From positions 7,536 to 35,495 of the forward strand of contig DKEW01000036.1 in assembly GCA_002452265.1 (NCBI GenBank): a DNA stretch of 27,960 nt, written 5' to 3'. Origin of the DNA: Pelobacter sp. UBA6812. GTDB taxonomy: Bacteria; Desulfobacterota; Desulfuromonadia; Desulfuromonadales; Syntrophotaleaceae. The notes beneath the pieces are model-generated. The model did not search any database. It was not told the origin of the DNA and was given only the letters and a program-made list of their open reading frames with translations. A program made the translations under genes and the position numbers. Positions within the stretch are counted from its first letter, which is position 1, and every line of letters begins with the position of its first letter. Shown here in pieces: positions 1 to 5,820 of the stretch.

Positions 1-22
1 TCGAATCCCGTTTCCCGCTCCA
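1..22 (+). tRNA. tRNA-Gly, 3' end only
   Basis: The first 22 bases read as the 3' part of a tRNA: T-loop remainder TCGAAT, T-stem CCCGT, acceptor strand TTCCCGC, discriminator T and an encoded CCA. An acceptor stem that would begin GCGGGAA, with T as discriminator, is typical of bacterial tRNA-Gly (GCC). The anticodon lies outside the window, so the isotype rests on the acceptor sequence alone. A terminator follows directly. Confidence 0.85.
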
Positions 23-25
23 GAT

Positions 26-63
26 AAAAAATCCCCGGATCGATAGATCCGGGGATTTTTTTG
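26..63 (+). terminator. Rho-independent terminator after tRNA-Gly
   Basis: A perfect 12-base-pair stem (30-41 with 46-57, sequence AATCCCCGGATC and its complement) around a GATA loop is followed by a run of T. It starts only a few bases after the tRNA CCA end, so it should end the tRNA transcript and isolate the paaK-like operon from it. Confidence 0.93.
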
Positions 64-423
64 TCTGAGTTCCGATTCCGCTTCCCCCCTTCCAACCGTT
101 TAATCTATAGAACAATGCATCAAACTTCTGATATCGATTCCCGGTTACCTTAAACGCAGTGCGTAACTACCATTTCACAAAAAAATCTGGTATGTTCGAG
201 ATTCGGTCAGACAGTTTATTGCAGGCTGGTTCTAGCAACCATTTCACCTCGTTATCATTGTCGCGTGGTTGATTATGGCTATTACTCACAGCCAAAGCTC
301 CCCCAACTCAGGCCTGAGGCACGTCATGTCACGTTGCATTGTGCAGGCAAACCCAACATAGCCAGAATCCGAACAAAGGATGAGTATCGCTCGGAGCCCT
401 GACGAAAGGACCCTATACAGCTC
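64..423 (+). other. Gene-free leader upstream of the phenylacetate-CoA ligase gene
   Basis: About 360 bases without a convincing gene. It holds a perfect 12-base palindrome, CTCAGGCCTGAG (307-318), which could be an operator or a small hairpin, and a 10-base direct repeat ACCATTTCAC at 169-178 and 238-247. I found no strong sigma-70 promoter. A weak candidate is TTGTCG with TATTAC 16 bases downstream, near 260-287. No known riboswitch was recognised. The promoter of the downstream operon must lie here or under a less obvious sigma-factor pattern. Confidence 0.4.
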
Positions 424-1722
424 ATGTACTGGAAACCGGAAATCGAAATCCTCCCGCAGCCACAACTCCACGTTCTGCAGGCACAACGACTGCAGGACAC
501 CTTGGGTCGTGCCGCAAATTCACCCTTCTATGGAGAGCAGTTTCGCCGGCATGGCATTGGACCGGAGATTATAAAAAGTGTCGACGACATACGGCGCCTG
601 CCTTTTACAACCAAAGAAGACCTGCGTAACAATTTCCCCTACGGCTTTCTTACTGTGCCGAAGCAGGGGGCCGTTCGCCTGCACTGTTCAAGCGGCACTA
701 CCGGCAATCCAACTGTGATATTCCATGACAATCACGATTTATCTTCCTGGGCGGATCTGGTTGCGCGCTCCCTGTATTGTGCCGGTTTGCGGGATACAGA
801 TGTGTTCCAGAACATCTGTGGCTATGGCCTGTTTACCGGAGGGCTTGGTTTCCAGTACGGAGCCGAACGTCTGGGCGCTCTTGTTATCCCGGCTGCGGCC
901 GGTAATACCCGGCGGCAGATCAAATTAATGCAGGATTTTGGTACCACGGCCGTACATACGATTCCGAGCTATCTATTCCGTCTGCACAGTGCTTTTAAGG
1001 AAATGGGGCTGGACCCGCGCAAAGACACCAGCCTCAAACTGTTTGTCATCGGAGCGGAACCACATACCGATGAGCAAAGACGCCGGATCGAAGAACTGTT
1101 TGGCGTCAGAGCCTTCAACTCTTACGGACTTTCGGAAATGAACGGCCCCGGCGTAGCGTTTGAATGTGAATACCAGAACGGTCTGCATGTCTGGGAGGAT
1201 GCGTTTCTGACGGAAATCATCGACCCCGACACCCTCCAGCCCGTACCCGACGGTGAAGAAGGAGAGCTGGTCTTTACCACCCTCGATCGTCATGCCATGC
1301 CCCTGCTGCGCTACAGGACCCGCGACCTGACCCGCTTTTTAAGCGGTGATTGCCCATGCGGCCGTACGCACCGTCGTTTGGATCGCATCTCCGGTCGCAC
1401 TGACGATATGTTTATCATCAAAGGCTGCAATGTTTTCCCCATGCAGATTGAAAAGGTGCTGATGCGCTATACGGAAGTCAGTACGGACTATCTCATCGAG
1501 CTGGAAACCGTGGATGGCAACGATGAGATCACCGTCAAGGTAGAACTGCAAAAAGAATGGTTTACCGGCAACATCGAGGCCTTGGAAAAACTCTCCCGAC
1601 GTATTGCCCATGAGGTGCGGGATGAGATACTGGTCTCTCCCAACGTTAGACTGGTCGAACCGGGAAGTCTGCCTAAAACTGAAGGCAAGGCGGTTCGGGT
1701 CATCGATTCACGGATTCCCTAG
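424..1722 (+). CDS. paaK: Phenylacetate-CoA ligase (aryl-CoA ligase, PaaK family)
   Basis: This is a cytosolic ATP-dependent ligase expected to convert phenylacetate or a related aryl acid plus CoA into the acyl-CoA, giving AMP and pyrophosphate. The 432-residue length is normal for PaaK. Family marks are the phosphate-binding loop SSGTTGNPT (residues 89-97), YGLSE (234-238), YRTRDL (297-302) and the hinge and C-terminal AMP-binding region with CPCGRTHRRLDRISGR and IKGCNVFP (about 310-339). The ATG at 424 has GAAAGGA about 14 bases upstream. A double-ACT gene follows after 9 bases, with its ribosome site overlapping this stop codon. In anaerobic bacteria PaaK-ACT pairs often sit with indolepyruvate ferredoxin oxidoreductase genes; those are not visible here. 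The exact acid substrate cannot be read from the sequence. Confidence 0.92.
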   Translation: MYWKPEIEILPQPQLHVLQAQRLQDTLGRAANSPFYGEQFRRHGIGPEIIKSVDDIRRLPFTTKEDLRNNFPYGFLTVPKQGAVRLHCSSGTTGNPTVIFHDNHDLSSWADLVARSLYCAGLRDTDVFQNICGYGLFTGGLGFQYGAERLGALVIPAAAGNTRRQIKLMQDFGTTAVHTIPSYLFRLHSAFKEMGLDPRKDTSLKLFVIGAEPHTDEQRRRIEELFGVRAFNSYGLSEMNGPGVAFECEYQNGLHVWEDAFLTEIIDPDTLQPVPDGEEGELVFTTLDRHAMPLLRYRTRDLTRFLSGDCPCGRTHRRLDRISGRTDDMFIIKGCNVFPMQIEKVLMRYTEVSTDYLIELETVDGNDEITVKVELQKEWFTGNIEALEKLSRRIAHEVRDEILVSPNVRLVEPGSLPKTEGKAVRVIDSRIP

Positions 1723-1731
1723 GAGGTTGCC

Positions 1732-2166
1732 ATGATTGCGCACCAGGTTTCAATTTTTCTGGAAAACAAACCAGGCCGACTGGAAAAGGTAACGGCTGTT
1801 CTCAAAGCCACAGGGATTAACATCAGGGCCATGACCCTGTCGACCAGTTCGTCCGGATGGGGCATCCTCAATCTGTTGGTTGACCACCCCGACACAGCCT
1901 GCCAAAAACTTTCACAGGCGGGGCATCCTGCCGTATTGCGGGAAATCGTGGTGGTCAGCATGCAGGACCGCGCGGGAGCATTGCATGACATGCTGGGCCT
2001 TCTGGCCCAGGCAGGTCTTAACATTCAGAATGCCTATGGCACCGTACTTGGCGATAACAAAGAGGCAATTCTGATCATCGACGTGGAAAACGCCGAGCAT
2101 GTGCAAAAAATTTTTGAATCCGCGGGAGTACAAACCCTCCCTGCTGAAGACGTCTACCGGATTTAA
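1732..2166 (+). CDS. Tandem ACT-domain protein
   Basis: The 144 residues consist of two ACT domains and nothing else. The first (about 4-65) begins with VSIFLENKPGRLEKV and the second (about 70-135) with VVVSMQDRAGALHDML, each showing the ACT pattern of a strand followed by (P/A)G-x-L. ACT domains bind amino acids or related small ligands and usually control an enzyme. The gene starts 9 bases after the ligase gene and its AGGAGG site overlaps the ligase stop codon, so the two are translationally linked. A role as ligand sensor for the aryl-CoA ligase or for aromatic amino acid breakdown is an inference from this pairing. There is no DNA-binding or catalytic domain. Confidence 0.88.
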   Translation: MIAHQVSIFLENKPGRLEKVTAVLKATGINIRAMTLSTSSSGWGILNLLVDHPDTACQKLSQAGHPAVLREIVVVSMQDRAGALHDMLGLLAQAGLNIQNAYGTVLGDNKEAILIIDVENAEHVQKIFESAGVQTLPAEDVYRI

Positions 2167-2207
2167 AAACAACGGGATGATTACCGCGAGAACCAGAGAA
2201 AAACGCT

Positions 2208-2228
2208 ACGGGCTACCCTGGTGCCCGT
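2208..2228 (+). other. Small hairpin in the ACT-nagZ gap
   Basis: ACGGGC (2208-2213) and GCCCGT (2223-2228) form a 6-base-pair hairpin with a 9-base loop in the 164-base gap before the glycosidase gene. No T run follows, so it is not a standard terminator; it may be incidental. Nothing else is evident in this gap. Confidence 0.3.
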
Positions 2229-2330
2229 GCAACAGGCGCATATGGATCCATCCCGCATCCACCACCGACCGATTCGCCTGACAGACAACTTTCCTGCGCT
2301 CAACCTGTGCGCAATGTTTCGGAGTACGTC

Positions 2331-3500
2331 ATGCCTGTGCTGTTGCGCATATACCAGCAAAAGATCGCGCTCATCCTTTTCGGCCTGTTTCTGCTTGCAC
2401 CTCCGGTGCAAAGCGGCATAACAACGGCTACCCCATCACCGGTCCAGACCTCTGATGATTTGCCTCTGGGACAGATGTTGCTGGTCGGGTTTTCCGGTTC
2501 CGTCATTGATGATGGGCATCCTATCCTTGAAGACATACGTCAACGTCACCTCGGTGGGGTCATACTGTTTAATTATGGCCCCGATAATGGAACACCGGCT
2601 AACAACATCACTTCTCCGAGTCAACTTCAAAAACTTACGACCCGCTTGCAGCATGCCGCCCCCAGCCAAACCCCACTGCTGATTGCGGTTGATCAGGAAG
2701 GCGGTCGCATCTGTCGCTTGAAGGAAAGCTTCGGATTCCCGGCCACGGTCTCATTTGCGTCCCTGGGCCAGCGCAACGATCTGGCCTTCACCCGCCAACG
2801 TGCGGCCGAAATTGCCGGCACTTTACAGAAAGCCGGGATCAACCTCAATCTCGGCCCGGTGGTGGATTTGAATATTAATCCCGCCAATCCGGTCATCAGC
2901 AAACTACAGAGAAGTTTTTCTTCGGACCCTGCAATCGTTACAGCGCATGCCCGCGAATTCATCCGTGCCCACCATCAGCGAGGCATACTTTGCAGCCTTA
3001 AACACTTTCCGGGGCATGGCAGTTCTACTGCCGATTCCCACAAGGGATTTGTTGATGTGACGGATACTTGGAGTAAAAAGGAGCTGCAGCCCTTTCGTGC
3101 CCTTATCAAAGAAGGCCTCGCAGACACAGTGCTGACAGCGCACGTGTTTAATGCCAAACTCGATCCCCAGGTACCGGCAACCCTGTCAAAACCAACCGTA
3201 GAAGGTTTGCTGCGCAAAAAACTCGGCTTCAATGGTGTTGTCATCAGCGACGACCTGACCATGGGCGCTATTGCCGGACAATATACACTTGAGGAATCGG
3301 TGCAAAAAGCTCTCAATGCAGGGGTGGATATGTTGTTGCTGGCCGATAACCGGCCCGACACAACGACACGCATGCTTGCAATATTGCACAAACTTGTAAA
3401 TTCAGGTCGAGTATCCCGGCAACGCATCCTGCAATCCCTTAAACGTATCGAAAAACTCAAAGTCCGACTGCATGAGACTAACAAGGGGAACCATGTCTAA
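2331..3500 (+). CDS. nagZ: Beta-N-acetylhexosaminidase, glycoside hydrolase family 3 (NagZ-like), exported
   Basis: This GH3 enzyme is expected to remove N-acetylglucosamine from muropeptides or other glycans. Motifs are DQEGGRICRL (121-130), KHFPGHGSSTADSH (224-237), which carries the Asp-His dyad of the NagZ group, and VISDDLTMGAI (305-314) with the nucleophile Asp307. I chose the ATG at 2331 over a GTG at 2307. GGAG lies 7 bases before that ATG, and the protein then starts with a typical export signal: a basic start, a hydrophobic stretch of about residues 11-24, and a possible cleavage after VQS at 26-28. E. coli NagZ is cytosolic, so export is notable. The next gene overlaps the end by 8 bases. 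It could act on peptidoglycan in the periplasm rather than in cytosolic recycling. Confidence 0.9.
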   Translation: MPVLLRIYQQKIALILFGLFLLAPPVQSGITTATPSPVQTSDDLPLGQMLLVGFSGSVIDDGHPILEDIRQRHLGGVILFNYGPDNGTPANNITSPSQLQKLTTRLQHAAPSQTPLLIAVDQEGGRICRLKESFGFPATVSFASLGQRNDLAFTRQRAAEIAGTLQKAGINLNLGPVVDLNINPANPVISKLQRSFSSDPAIVTAHAREFIRAHHQRGILCSLKHFPGHGSSTADSHKGFVDVTDTWSKKELQPFRALIKEGLADTVLTAHVFNAKLDPQVPATLSKPTVEGLLRKKLGFNGVVISDDLTMGAIAGQYTLEESVQKALNAGVDMLLLADNRPDTTTRMLAILHKLVNSGRVSRQRILQSLKRIEKLKVRLHETNKGNHV

Positions 3501-4368
3501 CCCTGCAAGCATGAACATTATCGGCTGCGGTCGCGTTGGTAAAACCCTGGCCTATCTGTGGCACCGCCACCGGATCATCCACGTGCAGGGCATCAGCAAT
3601 TGCAGCATAGCCAGTGCGCAAACCGCCGCGGACTTTATCGGTGGCGGAACGGCATGCCCACCTGATAAATTGCAGCCTGCGGATTTCACCATGATCGCAA
3701 CCGGCGACAGCGCCATCGCCGCCTGCGCGACCCAACTCGCCAATGCCGGCATCCTGCGCCCGGGGGATACCGTATTTCATTGTAGCGGAGCTCTCAGTTC
3801 CGAAATTCTGGCCGGCCTAAAACCCTGCGGCGCACGGGTTGCAAGCGTGCATCCGATTAAAAGTTTCGCTGAACCAGCCTTCGCTGCGGCCAGTTTTAGC
3901 GGAACTTTCTGTGGCATCGAGGGCGATCCTGAAGCCACCGCACGTCTGACACCCTTATTTGAAAATATTGGCGGCTCGCCCCTGCCCTTACGATCCGAAA
4001 CCAAACCCCTCTATCACGCAGGGATGTCGATAAGCGCAAACTATCTGGTTACGTTGCTGCAATGGGGGCTTGACGCCCTCGAGCAGGCCGGCCTCCCACC
4101 GGTAACAGGCTTGAAAATCCTTGAGCCCATGGTGCGCAATACCATAGATAATATCTTTACCCTGGGACCCGCTAAAGCCCTTACCGGCCCCATCGCACGC
4201 CGCGACGTTGCCACGGTCAGTTGCCACATCGACGCCTTACAGCGATGGCAACCTGAGTTCGCAAAACTTTACCGTGCCCTCGGTCAGGAAACTCTGAAAC
4301 TCGCTCAGAGGCATGACTCCGCATTGCCGGCCCAGGAACAGAGCATGAAAGAGATACTGACTGACTGA
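3493..4368 (+). CDS. Rossmann-fold and DUF2520 domain protein
   Basis: The 291-residue protein has an N-terminal NAD(P)-binding Rossmann fold (MNIIGCGRVGKTL, Gly-rich loop at residues 11-16) and a C-terminal helical DUF2520 domain. SVHPIKSF and the helix with HAGMSISANYLVTLLQWG are typical of this family. It resembles ketopantoate reductase and F420-dependent oxidoreductases. The substrate is unknown, and in some bacteria the gene sits with pantothenate genes. I chose the ATG at 3493 rather than 3472 because AAGGGG lies directly upstream. It overlaps the glycosidase gene by 8 bases, which implies translational coupling. After the TGA stop the frame stays open for 21 more codons to a TAA at 4432. 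Confidence 0.85.
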   Translation: MSNPASMNIIGCGRVGKTLAYLWHRHRIIHVQGISNCSIASAQTAADFIGGGTACPPDKLQPADFTMIATGDSAIAACATQLANAGILRPGDTVFHCSGALSSEILAGLKPCGARVASVHPIKSFAEPAFAAASFSGTFCGIEGDPEATARLTPLFENIGGSPLPLRSETKPLYHAGMSISANYLVTLLQWGLDALEQAGLPPVTGLKILEPMVRNTIDNIFTLGPAKALTGPIARRDVATVSCHIDALQRWQPEFAKLYRALGQETLKLAQRHDSALPAQEQSMKEILTD

Positions 4369-4428
4369 GGTGAAAATGAACAGGTGGGGAAGGATATCGG
4401 ACTGATCCACTACCTTGATCTGATGTAT

Positions 4429-4466
4429 GAATAAAAACGCGGCCGGTTCACGCTGAACCCGGCCGC
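4429..4466 (-). terminator. Terminator of the ferritin-like operon
   Basis: The strand complementary to the window reads a stem of about 12 base pairs, GCGGCCGGGTTCA against TGAACCGGCCGC with one bulged base and a 3-base loop (4439-4466). It is followed by GTTTTTAT (complement of 4431-4439). It lies about 45 bases after the stop codon of the rubrerythrin gene. On the plus strand the only T run is about 12 bases further on, so a two-way function is less likely. Confidence 0.85.
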
Positions 4467-4510
4467 ATTGAGAACTACCTTTTTATGATCCAAAAAGCCG
4501 CACCTGAGAT

Positions 4511-5026
4511 CTACAAATCAACATCCCTGCCAAAGGCATGAAATTCATCCAGGTTACTGAATTCGACCCAAGCCAGATATTCATTGGGAGCATTGACATA
4601 ACGATAGACATTTTCGACAATATTAAAGTGCTTGCGCTCCTCCCCCGCAACCCGTAACAAGAGTTTCGCGATCTTCGGGTCTTTTTCCCGCCGCGCCGCA
4701 TCCTCATAAAAATGAGCACCATCGGCCTCGAGTTTCATAGCATAACGATACCCCTCAAGGTTATCCTGCATTACGGTAACATCAGCCCTTTTTTCAAGCA
4801 GGGCTGCAAAAACATTTTTGGCATTATCCAGCACTCTCGATTCCTGCGAGTCAGCGCTGTCCAGAGCATTTTTCAGGTTACGAAATATCTGATAGTGTTT
4901 TTGCTCGTCTTCTGCCAGATCCGTAAAAATTTTTTTTATCCCGGCCTCGGGACTTTTCCTGGCGAGCTGCCGATAAAAGGCTTCTGCATCGGTCTCCATT
5001 TGCATTGCGAAATCGAAAACATTCAT
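4511..5026 (-). CDS. Rubrerythrin-like di-iron protein without rubredoxin domain
   Basis: The 171-residue ferritin-like four-helix protein is probably a cytosolic peroxide or iron handler. The expected di-iron ligands are all present: Glu in MQMETDAEAFY, an ExxH in AEDEQKHYQIF, Glu in MKLEADGAHFY, and a second ExxH in AGEERKHFNIV. No C-terminal CxxC rubredoxin domain exists, so it is the short 'erythrin' type. I chose the ATG at 5026 because AAGGAG precedes it by a few bases; upstream in-frame starts lack this. It lies 74 bases after a second ferritin-like gene and is followed by a terminator, so the two probably share a transcript. Peroxide reduction is a family-based inference. Confidence 0.87.
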   Translation of the reverse strand: MNVFDFAMQMETDAEAFYRQLARKSPEAGIKKIFTDLAEDEQKHYQIFRNLKNALDSADSQESRVLDNAKNVFAALLEKRADVTVMQDNLEGYRYAMKLEADGAHFYEDAARREKDPKIAKLLLRVAGEERKHFNIVENVYRYVNAPNEYLAWVEFSNLDEFHAFGRDVDL

Positions 5027-5100
5027 GACTTTCTCCTTCTTTGGTATCAAAATAAATCGCTTAGGATCTTGACCGGACAGATAAAGCATTGCCCAAAAAC

Positions 5101-5604
5101 TTATCCCCCAGAGGTTGCTTCGGCCTCCAGAACATTTTGCCGCTTTTTCAATTCCTCAGCGTGCCGTTTTTTTTCCCCCGATAGCCATTCAAAAGCCTCT
5201 CTGCCTTGAAGATGCGATGACCTGACAGATGTGTCCCTGAAATAACCGGCCAGAGTCTCTTCGACCTCGATAGCCAGAGTCAGGGCTTCACTATCCGTAG
5301 ACAGGCTCTCAACCCGATCCTTGACGGCCTCAACAGCATTGAATAAATCACCGGGCAAACGCTGCAGGTAAGGTAAAATCTCTTCCTCATCATCCCAAAA
5401 ACCATCAGCGGAGTAATCCCGAAGACGAAAACGCAACGTGCGTAACAGTGAAATTGTATCCTGCGCCATGCCGCTAAACGCATCCCGGAGCAGTTCGCTT
5501 TTGGCTTTGCGCGCCAACGCAACAAAAAACCGATGCTCCCGATGTTCGATTTCCATGGCCATCCGTATGGCCTCAAATCCGCTGAAATGTGTAGCGCCGC
5601 GCAC
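5101..5604 (-). CDS. Ferritin-like paralogue with degraded metal site
   Basis: A 167-residue helical protein that aligns with the rubrerythrin downstream. Helix 1 (FEAIRMAMEIEHREHRFF) and helix 3 (AIEVEETLAGYF) keep a Glu each. The second helix has AQDTISL where the partner has AEDEQKH, so the Glu and His ligands are lost. The last motif GEKKRH has Lys where GEERKH has the Glu ligand, with His kept. It may bind one metal, none, or serve as a structural partner of the intact protein. The start is GTG at 5604, with AGGAGG 9 bases before it. The gene precedes the rubrerythrin gene and probably forms an operon with it. Family assignment is by my own by-eye alignment. Confidence 0.78.
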   Translation of the reverse strand: MRGATHFSGFEAIRMAMEIEHREHRFFVALARKAKSELLRDAFSGMAQDTISLLRTLRFRLRDYSADGFWDDEEEILPYLQRLPGDLFNAVEAVKDRVESLSTDSEALTLAIEVEETLAGYFRDTSVRSSHLQGREAFEWLSGEKKRHAEELKKRQNVLEAEATSGG

Positions 5605-5820
5605 GAATACAATCCTCCTAAATAGTTTTCATCAGGAACCCGCCCTTTTCCCCCATTTCGTCGTAAATCTGCATACTTGCGTGTGACGCGGTCCGGCTGC
5701 TTTTGCGGCGTAGACACCTACGCCTCCGTGCAAGCGATTGATCTTCTTGACCTTGGAAAAAATTGTTTGTTTCCCATATGAAAACTGCACTTGTGTTCAC
5801 CCATAGTTTCCGGATAAACA
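5605..5820 (-). other. Gap between AsmA-like gene and ferritin-like pair, with hairpin
   Basis: These 216 bases hold no gene I can support. A perfect 7-base-pair hairpin (5707-5724, GGCGTAG with CTACGCC, 4-base loop) is present without a T run. On the minus strand the loop contains a GTG preceded by GGAGG, opening a frame that runs into the ferritin-like gene in another phase. A second minus frame, 67 codons from a GTG at 5821 to 5618, is arginine-rich and has no recognisable family. The promoter of the ferritin-like pair is expected here but not evident. Confidence 0.4.

Noticed and set aside
1..63. tRNA-Gly 3' end as an integration site for a mobile element
   Set aside because: No second copy of the tRNA end, no integrase and no phage or plasmid gene was seen in the window.
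317..338. A possible sigma-54 promoter (GGCAC followed by TTGCA)
   Set aside because: The GG and GC elements are 16 bases apart instead of the required 10.
2099..2281. A short plus-strand frame overlapping the end of the ACT gene
   Set aside because: It lies in another phase of the ACT gene and has no ribosome site or recognisable sequence.
4369..4434. In-frame continuation of 21 codons after the DUF2520 stop codon, as possible read-through
   Set aside because: An open run of this length has roughly a one-in-three chance of occurring, and the stop codon context shows nothing special.
5620..5760. Resemblance of part of the ferritin-like leader to a cyclic-di-GMP (GEMM) riboswitch
   Set aside because: A GCAAAAGC-like piece is present, but the conserved first half of the aptamer and the overall helix order are missing.
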